Shown here one piece after another: positions 8,785 to 18,171 of a stretch of DNA of 64,000 nt. The position numbers were made by a program, and so were the translations under genes. The DNA is from Cryobacterium psychrophilum. Lineage in GTDB: Bacteria; Actinomycetota; Actinomycetes; Actinomycetales; Microbacteriaceae. Numbering within the stretch: the stretch's first letter is position 1; every line of letters starts with the position of its first letter. Below the pieces are notes generated by a model. It did no database searches. It was not told the DNA's origin and saw only the letters and a list, made by a program, of their open reading frames with translations. The DNA lies in NCBI RefSeq assembly GCF_004365915.1, contig NZ_SODI01000001.1, positions 3,348,001 to 3,412,000 of the forward strand, in the 5' to 3' direction.

Positions 8785-9585
8785 CTACTGAACCGTTATG
8801 CCGGTAATTGTTGTGGGAATCGTGGGGGAGCCATCCGCGGAGTCGTCGATAGTGCCCGCATCCGTGATTTGTGACTTCAGCTCGTCCAGCCCGCTCGTGA
8901 CCTGTCCGATCACCGAGTAGCCGCCGGCCGTGTCGGCGCCAATGGTCGTGTCCTCGTAGACGATGAAGAACTGACTGCCCTGGCTGAAGGCGCTGTCGCC
9001 TTGACGAGCCATGGCCAGCGTGCCGGCCGGGTAGATATTGTCGGCCGGGGCATTCTCCACCGGGCCGTAGCGGTAGTCGGGTCCGCCGCTGCCGTCGCCG
9101 TTCGGGTCGCCGCACTGCAGCACGAAGAAACCGTCTTTCGTCAGCCGGTGGCAGGACGTGTCCACGTAGAAACCGGTCTGCGCGAGCGAAATCGTCGACG
9201 ACACCGCCTGCGGGGCGGCCGCGCCGTCGAGCTCGATGCCGAGGTCCACGTCGTTGAGCGTCAGCGTCCCTGACCAGGTGCGCCCCTCGGCGATCGTGCT
9301 CGAGGGAACGTCTCCGCTGTTCTGAACCGTGGCAGGGCCGGGCGTGGTGGACGACTCGGCCGCGGCCGAGTCGGTGGGTTCCGGCGAGCCCGGACCGCCG
9401 TTGAAGTAGAACACCTGGGCAACCACGAGCAGGGTCACGACCACCACGAGGCCCGCGCCGGCGAGAATATTGTCGCGCACTCGGCGCTTCTGCTGATGTT
9501 CGTGTACGTCGCGCCGCGCCTGGAACGCGCGTGTGCGCGCCCTGGCTGCGCGCGCTTCGCGTTCTTGCTTGTAATTCTGTGCCAC
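8785..9585 (-). CDS. Membrane-anchored cyclophilin-type peptidyl-prolyl isomerase
   Basis: Cyclophilins catalyse cis-trans isomerisation of prolyl bonds. The 266-residue protein has a basic, helical cytoplasmic N-terminus (residues 1-38), one membrane segment (about 40-62), a Ser/Thr/Pro-rich linker, and a cyclophilin domain with [21 protein letters not shown] and [10 protein letters not shown]. It would therefore act outside the membrane on exported proteins, fitting its place near secDF. It is transcribed away from rarA. The position next to the rel region matches the cyclophilin-rel neighbourhood seen in mycobacteria. Confidence 0.9.
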   Translation of the reverse strand: MAQNYKQEREARAARARTRAFQARRDVHEHQQKRRVRDNILAGAGLVVVVTLLVVAQVFYFNGGPGSPEPTDSAAAESSTTPGPATVQNSGDVPSSTIAEGRTWSGTLTLNDVDLGIELDGAAAPQAVSSTISLAQTGFYVDTSCHRLTKDGFFVLQCGDPNGDGSGGPDYRYGPVENAPADNIYPAGTLAMARQGDSAFSQGSQFFIVYEDTTIGADTAGGYSVIGQVTSGLDELKSQITDAGTIDDSADGSPTIPTTITGITVQ

Positions 9586-9671
9586 TTTCGATCCTCCAGA
9601 AAGCTGGGAACGTCGGTCCTACGGCTCCACGCGAGCCTCGTAGAACTCTACGCACAAACTACGCTGGAGGA

Positions 9672-11012
9672 ATGTCGGATGCTCAACCGGGTCTGCGCAC
9701 TGGCGCTACCCCCCTCGCGGTACGAATGCGCCCGAAAACCCTCGACGAGGTAGCCGGTCAGCGTCATCTGCTCACTCCGGGTTCACCGCTCGTGAGCCTT
9801 GCGAGCGACAAGACGGGTGAGCAGGGCTCGGTGTCCGTGATTCTCTGGGGACCTCCCGGCACGGGCAAGACCACGCTGGCACAGACCATTGCGCACAGCT
9901 CCGGCCGCCGGTTCGTGGAACTCTCCGCGGTGACCGCCGGGGTGCGCGACGTGCGCCAGGTCATGGAGGAGGCTCGCACCAGTCGCGATCTCTACGGACT
10001 CTCGACCGTGCTCTTCCTCGACGAGATCCACCGGTTCTCCAAGGCCCAGCAGGATGCGTTGCTTCCCGGAGTGGAGAATGGCGTCATCATCCTCGTGGCG
10101 GCCACCACGGAGAACCCGTCGTTCTCCATCATCTCCCCGCTCCTCTCTCGATCCCTTCTCCTGACCCTCGAAACCCTCGGTGACGACGATCTCGGCATTG
10201 TGGTCGATCGTGCCGTGAGCGACCCCCGTGGACTTGCCGGTCGCTTCGAACTGGAGCCGGAGGCACGCGATGCCATCATTAGGCTCGCGTCGGGTGACGC
10301 TCGGCGGGCCCTCACTGCGCTGGAAGCGGCATCCGTTTCGGCGGCGAGCACCGTCGTGGCCGGCGACGAGTCCAGGCCGGTCATCACGACCGAGATTGTG
10401 TCCGTTGCGGTCGATCGGGCCCTGCTGCGTTACGACCGCAACGGCGATGAGCACTACGACGTGATCAGCGCCTTCATCAAGTCGGTGCGGGGGAGCGACG
10501 TCGATGCGGCACTGCACTATCTCGCGCGCATGATCGAGGCGGGCGAGGACCCCCGCTACATCGCCAGGCGCATCATCATCCTCGCCTCCGAAGACATCGG
10601 TATGGCCGACCCGCAGGCCCTCGTGATCGCTGTCGCCGCCGCCGACGCGGTGCAGCTGATCGGAATGCCGGAGGGGCGGATCCCCCTCGCCCAGGCCGTC
10701 GTTCACCTGGCGACCGCTCCCAAGTCCAACGCCGCCTATATGGCCCTCGACACGGCGATAGCCGATATTCGCTCCGGAAAGATGGGCAGGGTGCCCAAGG
10801 GAATGCGGGATGCGCACTACCCGGGAGCGAAGCGCCTCGGCCATGGCAAGGGGTATCTCTACCCGCACGATGATGCCCTCGGCGTCGTGACCCAGCAGTA
10901 TCCGCCCACGGAGCTCAAGTCGGTGCGCTACTACGAGCCCACCGAGCACGGAAACGAGCGGGAAATTTCGGCCAGGCTCGCCAAGCTCCGTCGAATTGTG
11001 CGCGGCCAATAG
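9672..11012 (+). CDS. rarA: Replication-associated recombination AAA+ ATPase RarA (MgsA)
   Basis: RarA is an AAA+ clamp-loader-like ATPase that acts at stalled replication forks. The 446-residue product shows [17 protein letters not shown] at the N-terminus, Walker [12 protein letters not shown], Walker B with FLDEIHRF, sensor AATTENPS and the C-terminal tetramerisation region with [19 protein letters not shown]. The frame is open further upstream to 9531, but that part overlaps the divergent cyclophilin gene. The ATG at 9672 gives the family's normal N-terminus. A GGAGG sits almost against this ATG, unusually close, so the mRNA may be leaderless. Confidence 0.93.
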   Translation: MSDAQPGLRTGATPLAVRMRPKTLDEVAGQRHLLTPGSPLVSLASDKTGEQGSVSVILWGPPGTGKTTLAQTIAHSSGRRFVELSAVTAGVRDVRQVMEEARTSRDLYGLSTVLFLDEIHRFSKAQQDALLPGVENGVIILVAATTENPSFSIISPLLSRSLLLTLETLGDDDLGIVVDRAVSDPRGLAGRFELEPEARDAIIRLASGDARRALTALEAASVSAASTVVAGDESRPVITTEIVSVAVDRALLRYDRNGDEHYDVISAFIKSVRGSDVDAALHYLARMIEAGEDPRYIARRIIILASEDIGMADPQALVIAVAAADAVQLIGMPEGRIPLAQAVVHLATAPKSNAAYMALDTAIADIRSGKMGRVPKGMRDAHYPGAKRLGHGKGYLYPHDDALGVVTQQYPPTELKSVRYYEPTEHGNEREISARLAKLRRIVRGQ

Positions 11013-11070
11013 GTCCACCCGTGGCCAACGGGCTCTGCGGTGGGTGCTGGTGTCGGCGCTGTGATAGCCT

Positions 11071-11242
11071 GAACACCGCCTACAACTGGTTTTGGCATGC
11101 GGCTGCCTCCGATTCCAGTTTGGATGGGTTTGCCCTGTAGCCGGGCCCCCGTGGCAACCACCCCTCTGATCTCCCATGACGCCAGCGACTTTTGTGCGCG
11201 GCGCCCTGGTATTCCCTTGTTGAGTCCGATTGAAAGGAAACC
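11071..11242 (+). promoter_or_regulatory. Long leader ahead of rpsD
   Basis: About 230 bases lie between rarA and rpsD. A TAGCCT box at 11065-11070 could be a -10 element, giving a leader of about 165 bases that includes possible pairing of GGTTTGCC with GGCAACC. Ribosomal protein S4 represses its own mRNA in other bacteria, so a structured autoregulatory leader is possible but not shown. Confidence 0.3.
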
Positions 11243-11872
11243 GTGTCTACAAAGTCACGTACCCGCAGTAAGACCCGCCTGTCGCGCGCGCTGGGCATTG
11301 CCCTCACGCCGAAGGCAGCCCGCTTCCTCGAGAAGCGCCCCTACGCACCGGGTGAGCACGGCCGCACCAAGCGCAAGACCGACTCGGACTATGCCGTCCG
11401 CCTGCGCGAGAAGCAGCGTTTACGCGCCCAGTACGGCATCCGCGAAGCCCAGCTCAAGATTGCCTTCGAGCAGGCTCGTCGTCGTCAGGGACTGACCGGT
11501 GAGAACCTGGTTGAGATCCTCGAGACCCGTCTCGACGCTCTTCTCGTGCGCTCCGCCATCGCCCGCACCACGGCTCAGGCTCGCCAGATGATCGTTCACC
11601 GTCACATTCTTGTTGATGGAGAGCTCGTTGACCGTCCCTCCTTCCGCGTGAAGCCGGGCCAGCTCATGCACGTCAAGGCTCGCAGCGAGGGCATGGAGCC
11701 GTTCCAGGTCGCCGCCGCCGGCGGACACGTGGACCTGCTCCCGAAGCTTCCCCCGTACCTCGAGGTTGAAGTTGACAAGCTGCAGGCGCGCCTCGTGCGC
11801 GCCCCGAAGCGTATCGAGATCCCCGTGACGTGTGAAGTTCAGCTCGTCGTTGAGTACTACGCGGCTCGCTAG
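11243..11872 (+). CDS. rpsD: 30S ribosomal protein S4
   Basis: S4 is a primary 16S rRNA-binding protein that starts small-subunit assembly. The 209-residue product has the typical N-terminus (SRALGIALTPKAARFLEKRPY), the EKQRLRAQYGIREAQL region, and the S4 RNA-binding domain with RLDALLVRSAIARTTAQARQ. The start is GTG with GAAAGGA five bases upstream. In this position (upstream of alaS) rather than in the alpha operon, it follows the actinobacterial rpsD-alaS-ruvX-mltG-aro order. A strong terminator follows. Confidence 0.98.
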   Translation: MSTKSRTRSKTRLSRALGIALTPKAARFLEKRPYAPGEHGRTKRKTDSDYAVRLREKQRLRAQYGIREAQLKIAFEQARRRQGLTGENLVEILETRLDALLVRSAIARTTAQARQMIVHRHILVDGELVDRPSFRVKPGQLMHVKARSEGMEPFQVAAAGGHVDLLPKLPPYLEVEVDKLQARLVRAPKRIEIPVTCEVQLVVEYYAAR

Positions 11873-11890
11873 CTTCAACTGAAGTACGCT

Positions 11891-11930
11891 GAAGGGCGGA
11901 TCACCTCCGGGTGATCCGCCCTTCTGTGTT
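11891..11930 (+). terminator. Rho-independent terminator of rpsD
   Basis: GAAGGGCGGATCACC (11891-11905), loop TCCG, and GGTGATCCGCCCTTC (11910-11924) give a perfect 15-bp stem, followed by TGTGTTT. Confidence 0.9.
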
Positions 11931-11956
11931 TCCCCCGAAAGAAGAATCGCTTCGCG

Positions 11957-12352
11957 ATGGAATTGGTTGGTGTGCTGGTGTCAGGTGGAGATATTGCCGG
12001 GCTCATCGGTGCCGGCGTGTTCGCGATCCTCGTCGCCGTCATCGCGCTCCCGCTCATCAAACTGGGGCGGGTCTTCGACGAGACCACACGCGCCATCCAT
12101 GAACTCAGCGCGAGCGTCACGCCACTGCTCGCCGAGACCACCGAGACCATCTCCCAGACCAACACGCAACTGGCGCGGGTCGACACGATCACCAGCAATG
12201 TAGCGGATGCCACCGGCAATGTCTCGGCCCTCGTCGCACTGTTCGCGGCGACGGTTGGTGGCCCGCTCGTCAAGCTGGCCGGGTTTTCGGCCGGAGTGCG
12301 AGCCGCCTTTCGGGCAGGCAGGCCGACCGCGTCTCGGCGAGAGCGAACATAG
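11957..12352 (+). CDS. DUF948 domain membrane protein
   Basis: A 131-residue protein with an N-terminal membrane helix (about residues 10-35, ending in LPLIKLGRVFDETT) followed by a long amphipathic helical region rich in Thr, Ser and Glu, as in methyl-accepting-like DUF948 proteins. Such genes regularly lie just before alaS in actinobacteria with a second small membrane protein. The function is unknown; the shape suggests a membrane-tethered coiled coil. A second hydrophobic patch near residues 92-110 is less certain to be a membrane segment. Confidence 0.75.
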   Translation: MELVGVLVSGGDIAGLIGAGVFAILVAVIALPLIKLGRVFDETTRAIHELSASVTPLLAETTETISQTNTQLARVDTITSNVADATGNVSALVALFAATVGGPLVKLAGFSAGVRAAFRAGRPTASRRERT

Positions 12353-12381
12353 ACCGGTACTCTTAACGCAGCACCGTTTGA

Positions 12382-12398
12382 GATAGGTGCCGCCTATC
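12382..12398 (+). promoter_or_regulatory. Small inverted repeat before the 69-aa gene
   Basis: GATAGG, TGCCG, CCTATC form a 6-bp inverted repeat 19 bases before the next start codon. It is too short to be a convincing terminator; it could be an operator or chance. Confidence 0.25.
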
Positions 12399-12417
12399 AA
12401 AACTCAAGGGAGCATCT

Positions 12418-12627
12418 GTGAAAAACTTCATCTGGCTGGTTGTAGGTGTCGCCGCCGGTTTCGTCGTCGCCCACGAGGTGAACAAGTCGCAGCAGGGCAA
12501 GCAGTTCTTCACCGATCTTGACGCCAAGGCGCGCGAGTTCGGGGAGGCCATCTCCGACGGATACCGCCAGCGCGAGGCCGAGCTTCACGCGGCACTCGGC
12601 GACGCCGACGAGGCAGCGGCCACGTAG
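12418..12627 (+). CDS. Small membrane-anchored protein
   Basis: A 69-residue protein starting at GTG with AAGGGAG just upstream. It has one N-terminal membrane helix (about residues 4-20, IWLVVGVAAGFVVAHEV) and a soluble helical tail containing EFGEAISDGYRQREAELHAAL. It is the usual partner of the DUF948 gene upstream of alaS in this group of bacteria. No function can be assigned. The tail's heptad-like pattern suggests it may pair with another helical protein, perhaps the DUF948 product. Confidence 0.7.
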   Translation: MKNFIWLVVGVAAGFVVAHEVNKSQQGKQFFTDLDAKAREFGEAISDGYRQREAELHAALGDADEAAAT

Positions 12628-12681
12628 CTCCTCGCTCGCCAGACCTTTCGTTACTCACGCACCACCAAGGCTACGGACACA

Positions 12682-15336
12682 ATGCAGACTGCCGACATTC
12701 GCGGGCGCTGGCTCGACTTCTTCGCCGATCGCGGACACACCGTTGTGCCCTCAGCCTCCCTGGTGAGCGATGACCCCACCCTCCTCTTCACCGTTGCCGG
12801 CATGGTGCCGTTCGTTCCGTACCTCACCGGACTCGTGCCCGCGCCGTACAAGCGGGCCACCAGCGTGCAGAAGTGCATCCGCACCAACGACATCGAAGAG
12901 GTCGGTAAGACGCCGCGCCACGGCACGTTCTTCCAGATGAATGGAAACTTCTCCTTCGGTGACTACTTCAAGGAAGAGGCCATCGGCTTCGCCTGGGAGC
13001 TGTTGACCACCCAGGAAAACCAGGGCGGCTACGGCTTTCGGGAGTCCGACCTGTGGGTGACGATCTACCTCGATGACGATGAGGCATTCCGTTACTGGCG
13101 GGCAATCGGAGTGCCGGAAAACCGGATCCAGCGCCTCGGCATGGAATCCAACTACTGGTCAACCGGTCAGCCCGGCCCCGCCGGCCCCTGCTCCGAGATT
13201 TTCTTCGACCGTGGCCCGGCGTACGGCGCCGACGGAGGCCCGGCCACCGACGACGACCGGTACGTGGAGATCTGGAACCTCGTCTTCATGCAGTACCTCC
13301 GCGGGGAGAGCACCGGCAAGAGTAATTTCGAGATTCTCGGCGACCTCCCCAAGAAGAACATCGACACCGGCATGGGGCTTGAGCGCGTCGCTTTCCTCAA
13401 GCAGGGCGTCGAGAACATGTACGAGATCGACCAGGTTCGCCCGGTTCTCGATCGTGCCGCCGCGCTGTCCGGCCGCCGCTACGGCGCCGACCACGACGAC
13501 GACGTGCGGATGCGCATCGTCGCCGATCACGTGCGCTCCTCCCTCATGCTCATGAGCGACGGCGTCATGCCGTCCAACGAGGGCCGCGGCTACATTCTGC
13601 GGCGCCTGCTGCGTCGCAGCGTGCGCGCCATGCGCCTGCTCGGCGTCGATTCGGCGAGCCTTCCCGAGCTACTGCCCGCCTCGCGGGACGCCATGATGTC
13701 CTCCTACCCGGAGGTCTTCACTGACTTCAGCCGCATCAGCCAGGCCGCGTACTCCGAGGAGGAGACGTTCCTGCGCACGCTGGCAAGTGGCAGCGCCGTG
13801 CTTGACCTCGCCGTGACGAAGACCAAGATCGCGAACAAGACGGAACTGGCCGGACCGACAGCCTTCCTCCTGCACGACACCTACGGCTTTCCGATCGAGA
13901 TCACGCTCGAGATCGCGGAGGAAGCCGGTCTCACCGTCAACCGTGACGCCTTCGACACGCTCATGACCAAGCAGCGCACCATGGCCAAGGCCGATGCGAA
14001 GTCCAAAAAGACGCACCTGGCCGACCTCGGGGTGTACAGCGCCTTCCGCGCCGCGGGCGAGACCGTGTTCACCGGCTACAACGAGATGCAGCACGAGTCC
14101 AGCGTGCTCGGCCTCATCGTCGAAGGCGTGTCCGTGACGAGCGCCGTGGCGGGCGAGACCGCTGAGGTCATCCTCTCCGAGACGGCTCTGTGGGCGGAGT
14201 CCGGCGGACAGGACGCTGACGCCGGCCTTATCGTTGGGGCCGGGTATGAGCTTGAGGTGCTTGATGTGCAGAAGCCCGTCAAGGGATTGATCAGCCACAC
14301 GGTCAAGGTTCGCTCCGGCGAAGTGGGTGTCGGCGATCAGGCGACGAGTATCGTCGACCCGGAATGGCGTCGCGGCGCCCGGCAGGCACACTCCGGCACG
14401 CACGTGCTGCATGCGGCCCTGCGTCAGGTCCTCGGCCCGAATGCGCACCAGTCCGGTTCCTACAACAAGGCGGGCTTCTTCCGCCTCGACTTCTCCTGGA
14501 ACCAGCCCCTGTCCCTGGCGACCCGCAGCGAGATCGAGGAGATCTCCAACAACGCCATCCGCGACAACCTGCCCGTCACCACGCGCGAATTGCCCCTCGC
14601 GGAGGCGAAGGCACTCGGCGCAATGGCTCTGTTCGGTGAGAAGTACGGCGATCGGGTGCGTGTCGTCGACATCGGCGGACCCTGGTCGCGTGAGCTGTGT
14701 GCCGGTACCCACGTCTCCAGCAGCGCCGAAATCGGCATGATCAACCTCACCAGTGAGGCCTCCGTCGGCTCGACGAACCGTCGTGTGGAGGCGCTTGTCG
14801 GCCTGGAAGCCTTCCGCGACCTCGCCACGGAACGGGCGCTCGTCTCCCAGCTCACCGCGAGCCTGAAGACGCCGCGGGAAAACCTGCCGGAGCGCATCAC
14901 CGAACTCGTACAGAACCTCAAGACCGCCGAGAAGAAGATTGCGGCTTTCGAATCGCGCGCCCTCACCGAACGTGTCCCCGCGTTGGTTGCCGCTCAGACG
15001 CGGGCAGGAACGGTCACCCTCGTCGCGAAGGACCTTGGTGTTCTCAATTCCTCGGACGATGTGCGCATGCTCGTGACCGCAACCCGGGAGCGACTTGGCG
15101 CGGACCCGGCTGTTGTCGCACTCGCGGCCACGGTCGGTGACAAGCCGGTCGTCATCGTGGCCACCAACCAGGCTGCCCGCGATGCCGGGCACAAGGCAGG
15201 CGCGTTGGCGAAGCAGGTGGCCGGGATCCTCGGCGGCGGCGGTGGCGGCAAGGACGACCTCGCACAGGGTGGCGGAGTGAACACGGAGGCCATCCCTGTG
15301 GCCCTCACCGCGGTGCTCACCGCCGTCTCGCGCTAA
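12682..15336 (+). CDS. alaS: Alanine--tRNA ligase
   Basis: AlaRS charges tRNA-Ala and edits mischarged Ser/Gly. The 884-residue protein shows the class II core (FFADRGHTVVPSASL near the N-terminus, GMVPFVPYL and GRGYILRRLLRR), the editing domain with metal-binding HSGTHVLHAAL and the later CAGTHV, and a C-terminal C-Ala domain ending in a glycine-rich segment with GGKDDLAQGGG. All expected domains are present. It starts 54 bases after the small membrane gene, and ruvX begins three bases after its stop, so a common transcript through aroB is likely. Confidence 0.98.
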   Translation: MQTADIRGRWLDFFADRGHTVVPSASLVSDDPTLLFTVAGMVPFVPYLTGLVPAPYKRATSVQKCIRTNDIEEVGKTPRHGTFFQMNGNFSFGDYFKEEAIGFAWELLTTQENQGGYGFRESDLWVTIYLDDDEAFRYWRAIGVPENRIQRLGMESNYWSTGQPGPAGPCSEIFFDRGPAYGADGGPATDDDRYVEIWNLVFMQYLRGESTGKSNFEILGDLPKKNIDTGMGLERVAFLKQGVENMYEIDQVRPVLDRAAALSGRRYGADHDDDVRMRIVADHVRSSLMLMSDGVMPSNEGRGYILRRLLRRSVRAMRLLGVDSASLPELLPASRDAMMSSYPEVFTDFSRISQAAYSEEETFLRTLASGSAVLDLAVTKTKIANKTELAGPTAFLLHDTYGFPIEITLEIAEEAGLTVNRDAFDTLMTKQRTMAKADAKSKKTHLADLGVYSAFRAAGETVFTGYNEMQHESSVLGLIVEGVSVTSAVAGETAEVILSETALWAESGGQDADAGLIVGAGYELEVLDVQKPVKGLISHTVKVRSGEVGVGDQATSIVDPEWRRGARQAHSGTHVLHAALRQVLGPNAHQSGSYNKAGFFRLDFSWNQPLSLATRSEIEEISNNAIRDNLPVTTRELPLAEAKALGAMALFGEKYGDRVRVVDIGGPWSRELCAGTHVSSSAEIGMINLTSEASVGSTNRRVEALVGLEAFRDLATERALVSQLTASLKTPRENLPERITELVQNLKTAEKKIAAFESRALTERVPALVAAQTRAGTVTLVAKDLGVLNSSDDVRMLVTATRERLGADPAVVALAATVGDKPVVIVATNQAARDAGHKAGALAKQVAGILGGGGGGKDDLAQGGGVNTEAIPVALTAVLTAVSR

Positions 15337-15339
15337 GTC

Positions 15340-15810
15340 ATGCGGTCGGGTGTGCGAGTCGGAGTAGACGTCGGCAAGGTGCGAATAGGGGTATCTCGCA
15401 GCGACAACCACGGAATGCTGGCCATGCCGGTCGAGACGGTGAGTCGCGACGCGGGCGGCCGCAGCGACATTGCGCGCCTCCTTGCGATCGTCAGCGAGTA
15501 CGACGCCGTGGAAGTCGTTGTTGGACTCCCGCTCGCACTCTCCGGCAGTAGGACCGCGTCCACGGAGGATGCCCAGGTCTTTGCCGAGGCGCTGGCACGC
15601 GCCCTGACCGTACCGGTTCGTCTCGTCGACGAACGCCTGTCCACGGTGTCGGCCCAATCGGCACTGCGTGCATCCGGGCGCTCGGCCAAGACCCAGCGTC
15701 CGGTCATCGATCAGGTGGCCGCGACAATAATCTTGCAGCATGCGCTCGACAGCGAGCGTTCATCGGGCACGCCAGCCGGCTCGCCCCTTGATCTGAGCGG
15801 AAGGCCCTAG
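15340..15810 (+). CDS. ruvX: Putative pre-16S rRNA nuclease / Holliday junction resolvase RuvX (YqgF)
   Basis: YqgF/RuvX is an RNase H-fold nuclease involved in maturing the 16S rRNA 5' end; a resolvase role has been proposed. The 156-residue protein has the first catalytic motif GVDVGKVRIGVSRSD near residues 8-22, the VVGLPLALSG motif and the LVDERLSTVSAQ motif, all expected for the family. Its position between alaS and mltG is the standard actinobacterial one. The next gene starts two bases after its stop. Confidence 0.93.
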   Translation: MRSGVRVGVDVGKVRIGVSRSDNHGMLAMPVETVSRDAGGRSDIARLLAIVSEYDAVEVVVGLPLALSGSRTASTEDAQVFAEALARALTVPVRLVDERLSTVSAQSALRASGRSAKTQRPVIDQVAATIILQHALDSERSSGTPAGSPLDLSGRP

Positions 15811-15812
15811 TC

Positions 15813-17291
15813 GTGCCGAGCACTCCCGGCGACCAGCCGATGCCGTCCCGTCGTTCGCTGCGCCTCGCCCAACAGGCACGTGAAGAGGCCGAACAGCTGG
15901 CCCAGGGAACATCGGGGGCGGCCGGGTCAGCTCCAGAGCCCGCCGACGCGGCGGGGAACCCGCCACTCATCGAGCCGGGTTCGGAGCCTGAGGCGGCAGC
16001 AGCCTCTGCCCAGCCCCAGCCCCAGCCCCAGCCCCAGCCCCAGCCCCAGCCACCGGCACCGGCACCGGCACCGAACCGTGACGAGGTTCTGCCGCCACGC
16101 CAGTCAGATGAGGGTCAGGCCGTGATTCCGTTTGAGGAACCCGCTGGAGACCGCGCGAATCGGCGCGCTGCCGGCCGAGCCAGGCGGCGGGCCGAGATCG
16201 CCGCCGGCCCACCGCGGGAAAAAAAGAGTCGCAAGGGTGCGTGGGGGTGCCTCATCGCCCTCGTGGTCATCGTCGCAATGCTCGCCGCGGGTGCGTTCGC
16301 GCTCAGGGCCCCCATCGCGCAAGTGATCTCAGCCATCCAGGGACCTGCGGACTTCACCGAGCAGGAGGCCGCGACCGGCACGGACACCACGGTCATGATC
16401 CACTCGGGGGATTCCGGCTCGGACATTGCGCAGACGCTCGTGGCCGAGGGGGTCGTCAAGGGTTATCAGGCCTTCTATGAGCTGCTTCTGGCCGAGCGGC
16501 CGGAGCCTGTCTTTCAGCCGGGCGCGTACGAGCTCAAGACCAAAATGACTGCCGCATCCGCTCTCGAGAATCTTCTTGATCCCGCGAGCAAACTCGACCG
16601 GACGGTCGTCGTTCCCGAGGGAACGGCCGCAGGAGTGGTGCTCGAGTCGATCGCTGAGGGCACCGAGATTCCCCTCGCCGACCTGCAGGCTGCCGCGGCA
16701 AACGTGGCATCCTTCGGGCTGCCGGCCGAGGCGACCACGCTGGAAGGATTCCTGTTTCCCGCCACCTACACCTTCTCGCCCAAGGCCTCGGCGCAGGACG
16801 CCATCAAGACCCTCGTTGACCGCCAGTTCGCGGCTCTCGACGGTGCGGGCGTCGCCCCGGAGAAGCGCTGGTCGACAATCGTGCTCGCCTCGCTCATCCA
16901 GCGGGAGGCCGGTCTTCGTGACGACTACTACAAGGTGTCGCGCGTCTTTCTCAACCGGCTCAACCCAGAGAGGTGGGAGAGCGGGCTGCTACAGTCCGAT
17001 GCGACCGTGGCCTACGGCACGGGCAACACGCATCTCGTGACCACAACGGATGCCGAGCGTAACGACGCCGGCAACCTCTTCAACACCTACGTGCACCCCG
17101 GGTTGCCCGTCGGACCCATCTCCAACCCCGGCGACCTCGCGATCGATGCGGCGCTGCACCCCGCGGATGGTCCCTGGCTGTTCTTCGTGACGTGGAACCT
17201 CGACACGGGAGAGACAACCTTCTCCTCCACCGTGCAGGAACACGATGCGGCCGTCGTGAAGTGGCAGGACTGGATGAGGGAGAACCGTTGA
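15813..17291 (+). CDS. mltG: Endolytic murein transglycosylase MltG
   Basis: MltG cleaves nascent glycan strands in the membrane and so ends peptidoglycan polymerisation. The 492-residue protein has a long, low-complexity cytoplasmic N-terminus with a Gln-Pro then Ala-Pro repeat (about residues 66-90), one membrane helix (about 145-167), a LysM-like domain and the YceG catalytic domain with LASLIQREAG (catalytic Glu) and ISNPGDLAIDAALHP. The start is GTG at 15813; an internal ATG nine codons later is possible. Its TGA overlaps the aroE TTG start. Confidence 0.93.
   Translation: MPSTPGDQPMPSRRSLRLAQQAREEAEQLAQGTSGAAGSAPEPADAAGNPPLIEPGSEPEAAAASAQPQPQPQPQPQPQPPAPAPAPNRDEVLPPRQSDEGQAVIPFEEPAGDRANRRAAGRARRRAEIAAGPPREKKSRKGAWGCLIALVVIVAMLAAGAFALRAPIAQVISAIQGPADFTEQEAATGTDTTVMIHSGDSGSDIAQTLVAEGVVKGYQAFYELLLAERPEPVFQPGAYELKTKMTAASALENLLDPASKLDRTVVVPEGTAAGVVLESIAEGTEIPLADLQAAAANVASFGLPAEATTLEGFLFPATYTFSPKASAQDAIKTLVDRQFAALDGAGVAPEKRWSTIVLASLIQREAGLRDDYYKVSRVFLNRLNPERWESGLLQSDATVAYGTGNTHLVTTTDAERNDAGNLFNTYVHPGLPVGPISNPGDLAIDAALHPADGPWLFFVTWNLDTGETTFSSTVQEHDAAVVKWQDWMRENR
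16011..16052 (+). repeat. Hexamer repeat CAGCCC in mltG
   Basis: Six perfect CAGCCC units and one CAGCCA encode alternating Gln-Pro. Several CCGGCA units follow and encode Ala-Pro. The array keeps frame in hexamers, so unit loss or gain changes only linker length. Confidence 0.9.
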
Positions 17292-18166
17292 CCACGGTCG
17301 GCACACCCCGCTTTGCGGTTCTGGGCTCGCCCATTCTGCACTCGCGATCACCCGCACTGCACCGCGCCGCGTATCAGGTCCTCGGCCTGAAGTGGCGCTA
17401 CGAGGCCCATGAGGTGCGCTCGGGCGAACTCGCGTCGTTCATCGATGTGCTGGGGCCCGAGTGGCGGGGGCTGTCACTCACGATGCCGCTCAAGCACGAG
17501 GTTCTCCCGCTCATCGACGACCTCGACCGCATGGCCGAGCTGACCGGCGCCGTCAACACCGTACTCATCACACCCCCAAGCCACGAGGGCGGCGCCCGTA
17601 CGCTCAGCGGCTACAACACCGACGTTGCTGGCCTTGTGCGTGCCCTTACCGAGAACGGTGTCGAGCGGCCGCCCCATGTGACGCTGCTGGGCGCCGGTGC
17701 GACGGCGACGTCGGCACTCGTGGCCGCCGCGGTACTCGGGGCCGAAGGCGTCGACGTGATCGTTCGCGATCCGGCCAAAGCGATGCCCCTCCGGGAGCTC
17801 GGCAGGACGCTGGGGCTCACCGTGACGGTGTCGGCCCTCGCTGACCTGGCCGATGCGCGGCCCACGAGTGACCTGGTCATCAGCACACTTCCGGGGGGGA
17901 GCACCCTGTCGGGAGAATTCCCGCCGGCCCTGCGCCGAAGCGTTCCCCTCTTTGACGTGGCGTATTCTCCGTGGCCGAGTGCGCTGGCCACGTCGTGGCA
18001 GGCGAGTGGTGGGACGGTGTTGTCCGGGCTCGGCATGCTTTTGCACCAGGCCCTGATTCAAGACCGTATCTTTGTTGCCGGCGATCCCCTCATTCCGCTT
18101 GAGGGGGAGACAGAGGTGCTCGCAGCCATGCGCGGCGTCTTGAGCCGCGACCCTGTGGAAGGATAG
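17288..18166 (+). CDS. aroE: Shikimate dehydrogenase
   Basis: AroE reduces 3-dehydroshikimate to shikimate with NADPH. The chosen TTG start (17288) overlaps the mltG stop, has GAGGGAGA just upstream, and gives 292 residues beginning [18 protein letters not shown]; longer upstream starts lie inside mltG. Visible motifs are the shikimate-binding SRS region, catalytic Lys in [16 protein letters not shown], a Rossmann [12 protein letters not shown] and a [10 protein letters not shown] tail with the binding Gln. It is the first of four consecutive shikimate-pathway genes. Confidence 0.93.
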   Translation: MTTVGTPRFAVLGSPILHSRSPALHRAAYQVLGLKWRYEAHEVRSGELASFIDVLGPEWRGLSLTMPLKHEVLPLIDDLDRMAELTGAVNTVLITPPSHEGGARTLSGYNTDVAGLVRALTENGVERPPHVTLLGAGATATSALVAAAVLGAEGVDVIVRDPAKAMPLRELGRTLGLTVTVSALADLADARPTSDLVISTLPGGSTLSGEFPPALRRSVPLFDVAYSPWPSALATSWQASGGTVLSGLGMLLHQALIQDRIFVAGDPLIPLEGETEVLAAMRGVLSRDPVEG

Positions 18167-18171
18167 TAAGC

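Noticed and set aside
13669..15741. 690-codon minus-strand frame opposite alaS
   Set aside because: Same shadow effect; alaS is complete and unambiguous on the plus strand.
16011..16052. Tandem repeat considered as a CRISPR-like array
   Set aside because: Six-base units without spacers, in frame inside mltG; it is a coding low-complexity repeat.
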